Origin: Blautia wexlerae DSM 19850
Lineage (GTDB): Bacteria; Bacillota; Clostridia; Lachnospirales; Lachnospiraceae
Assembly: GCF_025148125.1 (NCBI RefSeq)
Contig: NZ_CP102267.1
Coordinates: forward strand, 2,924,501 to 2,988,500
Direction: 5' to 3'
Length of the DNA: 64,000 nt
A program made the position numbers and the translations under genes. Position 1 is the stretch's first letter. Every line of letters begins with the position of its first letter. The notes under the pieces are model-generated. The model made no database searches and was not told where the DNA came from. It was given only the letters and a program-made list of their open reading frames with translations. Below are positions 44,939-53,401 of the stretch, piece after piece.

Positions 44939-45954
44939 CAACTGTCAGATACCATGCCTGAATCCATAAACTTCATAATCTTATCTAAATACATTTCCAT
45001 CGTCCTGTCATCGCTGCGGTAGGTCTCATGTCTGGTTCCCGGCAGGTAAACATATTCGCAGGAAGTAATTCCTCTATGATTAATTTTCTCTGCAAATTTT
45101 CTCAATGCGTTTACAGATACAAAATCATCTCTTTCTGCCTGAAATAGCAAAACAGGTGCTGTCAGTTTCTTCCATCCACAATATTTTATGTACCAACTCA
45201 TTTTTACAGACGCCAGAAGCCACCCATAAGAAGCTGCACTAACCTGGAATTTTTTATTCTCTTTACGCATCTCATTATATTTTTCGAATCTTGGTCTGGA
45301 AGTACATCCACTGGTTTCGAAAGTCTCACTACCATCATAAGGCTTCTGACCAGCCACATAGTCTTCCTCCCTTCCCAAAAGGCACTTCGTCTGTGCAATA
45401 GCAATCACCAATGGCCAGGGAACATTTCCGGTGAGCGGGCGGAGCATAGGAGAATTCAATATAATCTTCTGAAACAGTTGCGGCTCCCATGCAGCTGCAA
45501 TTGTGCCAATCGCCCCACCCATAGAATGTGCAAAAAGAACTAACGGCAGTTCAGGATATGTTTTTTTAATTACATGGCATATTTTCAAAAAATCTCTCAC
45601 ATATCGCTTCCAGGTATCTATATGTACAAGAGATGGATCTGCTGTCAGGCAATAACTTTGTCCATGTCCCATATGTTCCGGCATATACACATGATATCCA
45701 GCCTTCAGAAAATAATAAATCATCTCTTCATATTTCGGCGCTGCTTCTGTAAAGCCATGACTGATTATAATCACGCCTTTCGGCTTCTCTGCCAGGTAGC
45801 GCTGTACATGAATTTTCCCCACTATCCCCGTGTCTTTTCGATGCAGATGATCCTCTGCACCAGAAATGTACCCCTCCTGACGGTGCGTTGCAAGATATGG
45901 TTCTATTTCATCATTCATTTTATACAAATATTCATTCTCATGTATTATTTCCAT
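44932..45954 (-). CDS. Alpha/beta hydrolase, monoglyceride-lipase-like
   Basis: 340 residues. Nucleophile Ser in LFAHSMGGAIGT (about 146), acid in QAERDDFVS, His in PGTRHETYR; the lid region is rich in aromatic residues. Family members cleave lysophospholipids or monoacylglycerols at the membrane surface. AGGAG upstream. The C-terminal SDSCT tail comes from the duplicated shard beneath it. Confidence 0.87.
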   Translation of the reverse strand: MEIIHENEYLYKMNDEIEPYLATHRQEGYISGAEDHLHRKDTGIVGKIHVQRYLAEKPKGVIIISHGFTEAAPKYEEMIYYFLKAGYHVYMPEHMGHGQSYCLTADPSLVHIDTWKRYVRDFLKICHVIKKTYPELPLVLFAHSMGGAIGTIAAAWEPQLFQKIILNSPMLRPLTGNVPWPLVIAIAQTKCLLGREEDYVAGQKPYDGSETFETSGCTSRPRFEKYNEMRKENKKFQVSAASYGWLLASVKMSWYIKYCGWKKLTAPVLLFQAERDDFVSVNALRKFAEKINHRGITSCEYVYLPGTRHETYRSDDRTMEMYLDKIMKFMDSGMVSDSCT

Positions 45955-46033
45955 TATATGTACTCCTGTTGCTTTTTCATAATTCTGTTGCTATCTGCTT
46001 TTCACCATTCGATACATACCTGTATTATAATCT

Positions 46034-47392
46034 TCACTGGTGCCTGTTAATAATCCCATTAATCTTTTTCTCATTATAAAATACCAGTATAATTCCGCCT
46101 ATACAACAGAATACTGCTGCCCCAAAAGCAGCAACTCTATAACCAGTTCCCTCTGCTGCCCCTATCGTCGAGACTGCTGTAAATATCAACATAGAAATAC
46201 TCTGCCCAAGTTTAAACGCAAATGTTCTCGCCGCATAAAACATTCCTTCACGATTGCTTCCTGATGTAATCGAGTCGCTCTGCGAAATATCTGCCACAAC
46301 AGCCTGCGGAAGAATTCCGAAAATCGCCATAGGAAGAGCCGCCACGACTGTCAGGATCAGTCCCTGCACCGATGCCGGAATAAAACTCATTTTTCCCATA
46401 AATCCGGTATAAAAATAAGCAAGGCTAAATACTGCAAATGCAAACAAGATCATCTTTTTCTTTCCAAGTTTAGGAGTAAGCTTATTTACCGGAATATAAA
46501 ATACAAGAGACAACGCTGTCATTCCCACAAAATACAAAGTTGTCATTGTTTCCGGAAGTTTCAAAAGACTGGTGACAAAAAATGGAAGACCTGTCTGAAA
46601 CATGGTAAGTGCAATCCAGTAGAAAATATCAGATGCCACAAACTTGCGAAATTCTCCATTCTTAAAAGTAGCTGCAAGAGATCCAAAAGCTGACTCTTTT
46701 GCAGGAACCGTATCTACATAGTCTTTTTCACGGATACAAAATACCGGCACAAGCATACAGATAAACGCTATAGCCGCCATCAAAGTAAAGGTCATACGGA
46801 TAGCACCAACTCTGCCAAAAGCAGGAATAAACATCCCCCATATCGTAGGTGCCAGATACGCCACTGCAGTTCCGGCAATAAATGTAAAGGAAATGACTGT
46901 GGAAATATTAAGTCTTTCCTGCTGGGTATGTCCAAGTTCCGGAATCAGCGCATTATATGGTGTACAGTACGCAGTAATGGAAAGATAGTACGCCAGAATC
47001 ATAATCAGCAAAAACACTCCATTGATCCAGCTGTTTTTATTAACCGGTGACCAGAAAACCAGTACTGTAGAAAGCGCCAGCGGTAAAGATGCCCATTTCA
47101 GGAACGGAATTCTTCGCCCATTCTTTGACGTACATCTGTCAGATAAAGAGGCGATCATTGGATCTGTAAAAGCATCAAAAATCCTTCCGAAAGCTGTAAT
47201 TCCGCCAATAATAGTAAATATGCCAAAGACCACCAGCCCCTGTGGAATGAACACTGTCTGTCCCTGACTGATGGCTGTCTTATCCGGCTGATAAAAATAT
47301 ACAAGCCAGTTAGAAATAATCCCGGACAACATCGCCCATCCAAACTGTCCGGCTGCAAACTGCCATATTTTCCCTGTTGTTAACTTTTTCAC
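46034..47392 (-). CDS. GPH-family (glycoside-pentoside-hexuronide) symporter
   Basis: 452 residues from GTG 47392, selected because TGGAGGTGCACG precedes it and the product then begins MKKLTTGKIWQFAAGQFGWAM. Twelve membrane helices; MelB/XynB-like loop FDAFTDPMIASLSDRC and RIPFLKWASLP. Imports sugars with Na+ or H+. Downstream of the inositol-phosphatase gene by 25 bases, so co-transcribed with it; a link with phosphorylated sugar metabolism is inferred. Confidence 0.87.
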   Translation of the reverse strand: MKKLTTGKIWQFAAGQFGWAMLSGIISNWLVYFYQPDKTAISQGQTVFIPQGLVVFGIFTIIGGITAFGRIFDAFTDPMIASLSDRCTSKNGRRIPFLKWASLPLALSTVLVFWSPVNKNSWINGVFLLIMILAYYLSITAYCTPYNALIPELGHTQQERLNISTVISFTFIAGTAVAYLAPTIWGMFIPAFGRVGAIRMTFTLMAAIAFICMLVPVFCIREKDYVDTVPAKESAFGSLAATFKNGEFRKFVASDIFYWIALTMFQTGLPFFVTSLLKLPETMTTLYFVGMTALSLVFYIPVNKLTPKLGKKKMILFAFAVFSLAYFYTGFMGKMSFIPASVQGLILTVVAALPMAIFGILPQAVVADISQSDSITSGSNREGMFYAARTFAFKLGQSISMLIFTAVSTIGAAEGTGYRVAAFGAAVFCCIGGIILVFYNEKKINGIINRHQ

Positions 47393-47417
47393 CGTGCACC
47401 TCCAGATTTCAGAACTA

Positions 47418-48179
47418 CTACTTATTTCTTGCAAGAATCGAACTCTTTTCCAAGCATGGAAGTTCTTCTCCTTCAACAGTCGTCACAATTCCGCCTGCTT
47501 CTTCAACAATAAGTGCACCTGCCGCAAAATCCCATGGAGATAAAATAAGCTCGAAATAAATTTCCGCTCTTCCTGATGCTATGGCACATAAATCAAGTGC
47601 TGCAGATCCGCTTCGTCGGATATCAAGGCATTTTTGAAAATATTCGTAAGCTAATTCAAAGGATGCCTTCGCAAGCTCCGTATTATACGGTGATGAACCA
47701 AACAAAACAATGCTGTTTGCCAGATCATCCTTCGATACATGAATCGCATTTCCATTCATATATGCACCCTCACCGGAAATCGCATAGAAAGTTTCATTAA
47801 GATACGGATTATGCACGACTCCCATATATCTCTTTCCATTTCGAATCAATCCAATAGATACACAGCTCATATGATAATCTTTAATAAAATTGGTAGTTCC
47901 ATCAATCGGATCCACCACAAAAATATATTCTGCATTTCTGTTAATCTGGCAATCCTCTTCTTCCCCCCAAAACTCCGCTTCCGGAAGAATCTCAGACAAC
48001 TTTTTTTCTAGCATTTCCTGAATTTTGCAATCATACTTCGTAACAAAATTTGCTTTTCCTGCCTTATCCTTAATGCCAAAATTCGCCCTGTCCGCCTGAA
48101 GCATAACCTGTCCGCATTCTTTTGCCGCTTCAATTATTTCATTTAATATCGTATGTGGAGTTTTCTCCTTTAGTTCCAT
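47418..48179 (-). CDS. Inositol monophosphatase family protein
   Basis: 253 residues from ATG 48179 (GAGAGGTG upstream; GTG 48191 is an alternative). Metal and phosphate motifs WGEEEDCQ, DPIDGTTNFIKD and SPWDFAAGALIVEEAGG. Hydrolyses inositol-1-phosphate or related phosphates (3'-phosphoadenosine phosphate, fructose bisphosphate) with Mg2+. Upstream of the GPH symporter. Confidence 0.88.
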   Translation of the reverse strand: MELKEKTPHTILNEIIEAAKECGQVMLQADRANFGIKDKAGKANFVTKYDCKIQEMLEKKLSEILPEAEFWGEEEDCQINRNAEYIFVVDPIDGTTNFIKDYHMSCVSIGLIRNGKRYMGVVHNPYLNETFYAISGEGAYMNGNAIHVSKDDLANSIVLFGSSPYNTELAKASFELAYEYFQKCLDIRRSGSAALDLCAIASGRAEIYFELILSPWDFAAGALIVEEAGGIVTTVEGEELPCLEKSSILARNK

Positions 48180-48228
48180 ATTATCTGTCACCTCTCAATA
48201 GAAAATGGTTTCCGTTTTATCAATACTT

Positions 48229-49818
48229 TTATAATTTCTCATACTTTTCAATCAGACACTGATGTTCTTTTGTCTTCTTGTCATAGTTTATCTCAACCAG
48301 CAAAATATCTCCGGTATAATCCAGAACTGAATCCGGATATTGTTTTTCCTTAATCTGCTGTAATGCTGTCTTGACATTCTTATTCCATTTAAGTTCTACG
48401 ACAAGCGCCGGATAACTGGAAACGTATTCTGGTTTTGGAATAAATACAAAGTCTGCAAACCCACGTCCTGTCGGCAGTTCACGAACTGGTTTAAAATAAT
48501 ATTCCATTGAACTCAGATATGCAATTGCAAGTACACTGCTCAAAGAATTCTCATTATTATACTGAATATTCGAAACATACTCTGTATGGATTTTCTCAAT
48601 TCCCTCTTCAACTGCTTCTTCATCCATGTCCAGCGTAGCCTCCAGTAAATGTTCTGATTCCTGCTGAAAAGTAATCATCTCATTCCATTTTCTGCTTTCA
48701 ACCGCCATTGTCAATTCCTGCCGGATTTCTTCATTTGGAACAAATGCAGTTCTTCTATTCTGGTTATATCCCAAATAACCAAGATGGATCAAATACGTAA
48801 GTACATCATCTTTGCTTTGTATATTCACCGTATCATTTTTGAAAGCAGCTGTATTCACTTTAATCGAAGCACCGGAAAGTATTTCAATTATAGCGTTTTT
48901 CAAACCATCATAATTCATATTGATAAAAGGAACAATTGCTTCATAAGAAGCAGTCTCAGACCAGTAACTTCTAAACCTGCCCCGCACACAAACACTTACT
49001 ACTGCTTTAGGATTATATACCTGATAGTCCTCCAGCAAATAACCATCATACCAATATTTTACTTTCTCAAAATCTCTGTGATATCTTTCGCAAAGATCCT
49101 TCACTTCAGCTTCTGTAAATCCAATATATGGCGCCATCACTCCTGCATCAAGCATTGTAAACTCATCAAAATTATTTAATGCAGACTGCGTTTTTTCTTT
49201 CTTTATCGGCAAAATACCTGTAAGATACACCAACTGAATATATTTTGTCGGTTCCGTTCCCTTGAACATCGCCCGCAAAAAATTAATGTACTTTTCCTGT
49301 ACTTTTTTATTTGCCGCTTCATCTCTGATCAGAACATCCCACTCATCAATAATTATAATAAATTTCTGTCCAACAATATTTTTAATACGCGAAAGACTTT
49401 CCGACAAACTTATCTCTTCTTCAGGCAGAACACCAGGGTAAATCTCTCTCAATTCAGCCTGTACGGATTTCGTAATAAACGCTACAACATTATCCACATT
49501 ATCACAATTTGCCAGAAACCACTGAATATCAAGATGAATCACATCATACTTATTAAGATGCGTCTTAAAATCGGATTCCCTGCTTATATCCAGCCCTGAA
49601 AACATTTCTTCGGAATTACAGCCTTTACTATAATAAGCGGCCAGCATATTTGCAGCATATGATTTTCCAAACCTGCGTGGTCTGCAGTTACAGATATAAG
49701 CTTCTGTTGTATTAAGTACGCTGTTTGTATATTCCAACAATCCGGTTTTATCCACATATATCGGAGAATTCAGTGCCACCTGAAATGCACTGTTATCAGG
49801 ATTTACAAATCTACCCAT
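48229..49818 (-). CDS. AAA-like ATPase with C-terminal PD-(D/E)XK nuclease-like domain (DUF1703 type)
   Basis: 529 residues. N-terminal AAA_ATPase-like region: VDKTGLLEYTN, PRRFGKSYAANML (Walker-A-like), IIIIDEWDVLI (Walker B). C-terminal about 120 residues carry the nuclease-like core GRGFADFVFIP...YPALVVELKWNKN. A large family in gut Firmicutes and Bacteroidetes with unproven function, perhaps defence or mobile-element related. Leader block at 49835-49908 is nearly duplicated ahead of 51368. Confidence 0.85.
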   Translation of the reverse strand: MGRFVNPDNSAFQVALNSPIYVDKTGLLEYTNSVLNTTEAYICNCRPRRFGKSYAANMLAAYYSKGCNSEEMFSGLDISRESDFKTHLNKYDVIHLDIQWFLANCDNVDNVVAFITKSVQAELREIYPGVLPEEEISLSESLSRIKNIVGQKFIIIIDEWDVLIRDEAANKKVQEKYINFLRAMFKGTEPTKYIQLVYLTGILPIKKEKTQSALNNFDEFTMLDAGVMAPYIGFTEAEVKDLCERYHRDFEKVKYWYDGYLLEDYQVYNPKAVVSVCVRGRFRSYWSETASYEAIVPFINMNYDGLKNAIIEILSGASIKVNTAAFKNDTVNIQSKDDVLTYLIHLGYLGYNQNRRTAFVPNEEIRQELTMAVESRKWNEMITFQQESEHLLEATLDMDEEAVEEGIEKIHTEYVSNIQYNNENSLSSVLAIAYLSSMEYYFKPVRELPTGRGFADFVFIPKPEYVSSYPALVVELKWNKNVKTALQQIKEKQYPDSVLDYTGDILLVEINYDKKTKEHQCLIEKYEKL

Positions 49819-49875
49819 TCCTTACACCCCACAATCAAAAAACAGCTTCACGTTATCAAAATTTTTAATAAAATA

Positions 49876-49904
49876 ATGATAGCATGAAACTATTTTAACG
49901 TAAA
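49876..49904 (-). promoter_or_regulatory. Shared promoter/operator block, AAA-ATPase copy
   Basis: TTTACG (49899-49904), 17-base spacer with GTTTCATGC, TATCAT (49876-49881). The surrounding 70 bases form an AGCTTCACGTTA/TAACGTAAAGCT inverted repeat. Confidence 0.65.
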
Positions 49905-49969
49905 GCTGAAAAAAACTGTTATATATCCAGACACCCGGGCTATATCGGAATTCTATAAAATAATCTCAA

Positions 49970-50773
49970 TTATTTTGCGTAAATAGAACCAACAATCTTT
50001 CCCCGTAATGTACACGGCAGAATTTTACATAAGAATCTCAGAATCTTATACTTCACACCCGCCACACAAATTGGTGCGCAGTTCTTTTTCTGTGCAATTC
50101 GCGCAATATATGTACCAATAATCTCCGGCGACATCCCACTTAGTTCATCTTTCTCCATCTGACTGACACCGTGTGAAATACGGCCACCGTATTCATCATC
50201 ACCCAAAACTATCTTTTGTCTGGCCTGGGTAAAACCGGTATGAATATCTCCAAGTTCTACTGCTGTTACCCTGACACCATAAGGACTTACTTCATTATCA
50301 AGCGCGCAGGAATAAGAAGACACTGCTGCTTTACTGGCTGAATAAAACGCCTGAAACGGAATGTGTGCCACCGCTGCCACAGAACTGATATTGACAATAT
50401 GCCCTCTGTGCTGTCTGCGCATAGAAGGAAGAACAGCTCTGCTTACATTGACAGTTCCGAAAAAATTTACATCAAATTGTGCTTTCGCCTGTTTTAACTC
50501 TGTAAATTCCACCGCCCCGGAAATACCAAAACCTGCGCAGTTTACAAGAATCTCGATACTTCCTCTTTCCAAAAGGATCTGCCCAACGGCTTCCTGCACG
50601 GAAGCCTCATCTGTCACATCTACGCACATATGCTTCACGCCTTCTACCGGAACATCCCGGCGACTGAACTCATAGACTATATAGCCAGCCTTACTCAATG
50701 CTGCTACAGTACATCGTCCGATTCCGGAACTTCCGCCAGTGACAAGAGCTGTTCTTTTCTGTTTTGATTCCAT
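49970..50773 (-). CDS. SDR family NAD(P)-dependent oxidoreductase
   Basis: 267 residues. Cofactor motif TGGSSGIGRCT (12-22), NCAG, catalytic Ser in VNISSVAAVA and YSASKAAVSSY (Tyr/Lys). Classical short-chain dehydrogenase with a C-terminal hydrophobic segment; substrate unknown. Downstream of the PAS protein and a 31-codon ORF, apparently one transcript. Confidence 0.9.
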   Translation of the reverse strand: MESKQKRTALVTGGSSGIGRCTVAALSKAGYIVYEFSRRDVPVEGVKHMCVDVTDEASVQEAVGQILLERGSIEILVNCAGFGISGAVEFTELKQAKAQFDVNFFGTVNVSRAVLPSMRRQHRGHIVNISSVAAVAHIPFQAFYSASKAAVSSYSCALDNEVSPYGVRVTAVELGDIHTGFTQARQKIVLGDDEYGGRISHGVSQMEKDELSGMSPEIIGTYIARIAQKKNCAPICVAGVKYKILRFLCKILPCTLRGKIVGSIYAK

Positions 50774-50781
50774 ATTGTTAC

Positions 50782-50877
50782 TTACCTCATTCCATTTTTT
50801 CTTCTTACCACACGGGTGAGTTTCTGTCGTATTTCCTCATTCTTGAATAACTGCCTGCACCATTCGTCCTGTGCCAT
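50782..50877 (-). CDS. Possible 31-residue peptide between PAS and SDR genes
   Basis: ATG 50877 four bases after the PAS stop (TGATGTTATG), product MAQDEWCRQLFKNEEIRQKL plus a basic tail VVRRKNGMR; ends eight bases before the SDR start. Could be a coupled small protein, or only the leftover end of a longer PAS gene. Weak ribosome-binding site. Confidence 0.3.
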   Translation of the reverse strand: MAQDEWCRQLFKNEEIRQKLTRVVRRKNGMR

Positions 50878-50881
50878 AACA

Positions 50882-51247
50882 TCACCACAAATCATATTGT
50901 TTCATAGTTTCTGCGTTTCGATATTCATGTTTTTCATAATATCCTATCAGTCTTCCCTCTTCTCTGAGTGCCACCATATAAACATCTTTATTTTGCTTCT
51001 CATTATGGAAAGTATAGACAAGGTTATGGCTCTCATCTGCCGCAAACCAGTCCACTACCTTCTGTATTTTATCCCTGGATTCCTGATTATGACAATCTAA
51101 CAGGCTTCTTCCAATAAGTTTATCACCGCCTCGCTTCGCATAGCTGTTAACAGCTGCCGGATTCATGTAGATAATCTCATGCTTAAGGTTGCATATAACA
51201 ATCGAAGCCCTGTCCTGGTCAACAATACTCTTATAAAAACTAATCAT
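50882..51247 (-). CDS. PAS-domain protein
   Basis: 121 residues, a single PAS fold: SIVICNLKHEIIYMNPAAV, LIGRSLLDCHNQES, YMVALREEGRLIGYYEKHE. No output domain attached. It may sense a small ligand or redox state and act through a partner; the co-transcribed SDR is the only candidate here. Confidence 0.85.
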   Translation of the reverse strand: MISFYKSIVDQDRASIVICNLKHEIIYMNPAAVNSYAKRGGDKLIGRSLLDCHNQESRDKIQKVVDWFAADESHNLVYTFHNEKQNKDVYMVALREEGRLIGYYEKHEYRNAETMKQYDLW

Positions 51248-51367
51248 ATATTTTTTTATGTCCTTTCATTTTTTTCTTTCGTCTAATAGTTTACTATCCA
51301 CATCAAATATCTTTAAATATCCGTTGGCATACATACGGACACCATCAATGGTATTTATAATAAATTA

Positions 51368-51865
51368 TTACAAAATTTTCGAAACAAAATAATCTGCCTC
51401 AATAATATGCCTTACATTCTTCTCCCTGGAGTCAACAATACTCACACGTCCATTCTCCGCTGTCAAAGTCACACTGGAACCATCATTCCGATAAACAGTC
51501 ATATGTTCCACTGGGCGTTCCAATGTCTCTATTGGATCCTTCATCTTTTTTAATCGCCGATACTCATATTCTGGAATAAAAAATTCAAGTTTTGAAATAG
51601 CTCTTTTTTTCTTTAATGGTGTTTTTCTTAATGAACCATTTTTATTCATAAAACGATCCGCAAATTCAACATTTTCCGTCATTTTATCAATTACATCCGA
51701 AATCCCTTCAATCTGCTCAATCGGTCTTTCCTGTAATACTCCTGTTATAATTTTCTTATAGTCCTCTTTTGAAATTTCTACTGACAGCTCATTTCTTCGT
51801 CTGTCATAAGTTTCCCCTGATTCATAAGTAATTTTATAGCAATAGTTAAAGTTCAAATCTTCCAT
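51368..51865 (-). CDS. Hypothetical protein, leader shared with the AAA-ATPase gene
   Basis: 165 residues from ATG 51865 (MEDLNFNYCYKITYESGETY); an alternative ATG at 51889 would lie inside the shared leader. Soluble, mixed fold with two basic stretches (KTPLKKKRA, YRRLKKMKD). No family recognised. The upstream 70 bases are about 85% the same as those before the gene at 48229. Confidence 0.6.
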   Translation of the reverse strand: MEDLNFNYCYKITYESGETYDRRRNELSVEISKEDYKKIITGVLQERPIEQIEGISDVIDKMTENVEFADRFMNKNGSLRKTPLKKKRAISKLEFFIPEYEYRRLKKMKDPIETLERPVEHMTVYRNDGSSVTLTAENGRVSIVDSREKNVRHIIEADYFVSKIL

Positions 51866-51914
51866 GCCTCCAATCAAAAATAGCTTCATGCCATCAAAAT
51901 TTTTAACTAAAATA

Positions 51915-51943
51915 ATGATAGCATGAAACCATTTTAGCGTAAA
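51915..51943 (-). promoter_or_regulatory. Shared promoter/operator block, third copy
   Basis: TTTACG-like box (51938-51943), 17-base spacer with GTTTCATGC, TATCAT (51915-51920). It overlaps the 3' end of the broken AAA gene next door. Confidence 0.65.
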
Positions 51944-52250
51944 GCAACATTCTCCATAAAGAATTCAATAATTTTTTCAGCCAATTTATTATGAATACTA
52001 TTGCCAAATTCATCAATGATCAGCATTCCGACATTTTCTATTACCCTAATCAGATGAGGCAGCAAATCGGCAAATACCTGGTTTCCCTGCGATTCGCCCT
52101 TGTTGCCATAGAGCAATTCCACTTCTTCGTTTCAGGATTAATCCTTAATAACTGACAACTTCTAATATTAATATATTTATGAAAGAATTCTTCCAACAAT
52201 TCAAGCGATCCACAATATTCAAACTCTATTGCGCTAAACTCCAATGTCAC
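51934..52250 (-). pseudogene. Broken AAA-family ATPase (AAA_15/OLD-like)
   Basis: Two overlapping frames encode consecutive pieces: FSAIEFEYCGSLELLEEFFHK plus LLRINPETKKW in one, then KGESQGNQVFADLLPHLIRV and GMLIIDEFGNSIHNKLAEKI (Walker B and D-loop) in another. The relative shift marks a frameshift, and the 5' part with Walker A is missing. Relatives occur in abortive-infection and other defence genes. Confidence 0.65.
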
Positions 52251-52382
52251 ATTACATTTATAGACTTTTCATCAACTTTTTACTAATTCATTATTTTATT
52301 TATCGGTTAGTTAGATGGTCAAACCCTCAGTATACTCTTTTACGATATTTTATCACTTAAATTATATTGTATCCGACTAGAA

Positions 52383-52919
52383 TCATATTCCAAATTCTGT
52401 CTTTAATTCGGAAATAATATCATATGGAAAACACTCTGCACATCCCTCATCCTCCATCAAAACAGAAATGATTTCCCTGGCCAGCTGAATTCCCTTGGGG
52501 CTGTGGATATTAGCATTAATTTTTACAGCATTTTTTAAATCTCTTGCCACCCATACCTGATCATATATTTTCAGTTGGGCAATAATTTTTCCTGTTTCAA
52601 CGCAGAAATCAGATTCATTCATATCATCAGGGCTTCCCATGACTCTGTATATTTGGTGCAACCTGTGTAAAATCTGATTTGCATTCAGATCCAAAGGCAC
52701 ATAAATTCTGACATTATCATCCGGAAGAATTCCGCCATTGGCACGGGTCTCTCCGGTAAGGGCTTTCTGATATTGTTTTCTGGTTTCATAATACGATGCT
52801 GTATCCGCTATTGTAAGGTCATTAATATAAAGAACCTTCTCCGGGATTGGGTGAATATCTAAATCATGATGCATATTGGTTTCCTCACTTCCAAATATAA
52901 TTTTCACGTGCTTTGACAT
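52383..52919 (-). CDS. Hypothetical protein
   Basis: 178 residues; GAGAGGTCC before the ATG. Soluble and acidic. Segments VRIYVPLDLNANQILHRLHQ, DFCVETGKIIAQLKIYDQVW and the Cys-containing tail EDEGCAECFPYDII suggest a folded domain, but no family is recognised. It stands alone between the broken AAA gene and the unidentified block at 53040-53340. Confidence 0.65.
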   Translation of the reverse strand: MSKHVKIIFGSEETNMHHDLDIHPIPEKVLYINDLTIADTASYYETRKQYQKALTGETRANGGILPDDNVRIYVPLDLNANQILHRLHQIYRVMGSPDDMNESDFCVETGKIIAQLKIYDQVWVARDLKNAVKINANIHSPKGIQLAREIISVLMEDEGCAECFPYDIISELKTEFGI

Positions 52920-53401
52920 GGACCTCTCATAGAGTACCCTATACTCTGTTTTCTTCCATTTCTTTAATTTGCGCTTTCTCTAATTCTTTCCAAAAATTAC
53001 GACTTTTCATTTACACACTCTGAAAAGAAAATACAGGTTCTCTCCAGTTGACATATAGTCCCTGTCTGACATGAATAGTTTCAACAACACCGCAGAGGCA
53101 TGTAAAATCTCACCATAACGATAAGTGCATATATTGTCTTCCACCCTGACCACGGTGTCGACCCTCTGATACTTTGGGATTTCGGTGCTCTATAGCTATC
53201 CCTGCTATCTTGCTGTCTACGCTTAGCCTACGCGTTACCGCAACAGACTCAAGACTCGCTTCAAATGCTCTGGTTAGCAGCTTATTTGATGGGGCCTCCA
53301 CCCACCGGACTATATACCCTTTGCTGGACGCATGATCAGACCCTCAGTATATTATCCAATTGATTTTGCGTCATAAAATCAATCAGCTATGTAAACCTTA
53401 T
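52920..53401. other. Unidentified structured-looking block with flanking short repeats
   Basis: No convincing gene. 53040-53340 is richer in GC than its surroundings, with stretches such as GGTGGAGGCCCCATCAAA and GCGGTAACGCGTAGGC that look RNA-like. ACCCTCAGTATA occurs here (53341) and again at 52325, with 16 of 19 bases shared around it, so the 1-kb interval with the 52383 gene is bracketed by a direct repeat. It may be an intron or mobile-element relic; unproven. Confidence 0.4.

Noticed and set aside
53110-53301. 63-codon minus-strand frame in the unidentified block
   Set aside because: No ribosome-binding site or recognisable domain; the DNA looks like structured RNA or mobile-element relic instead.
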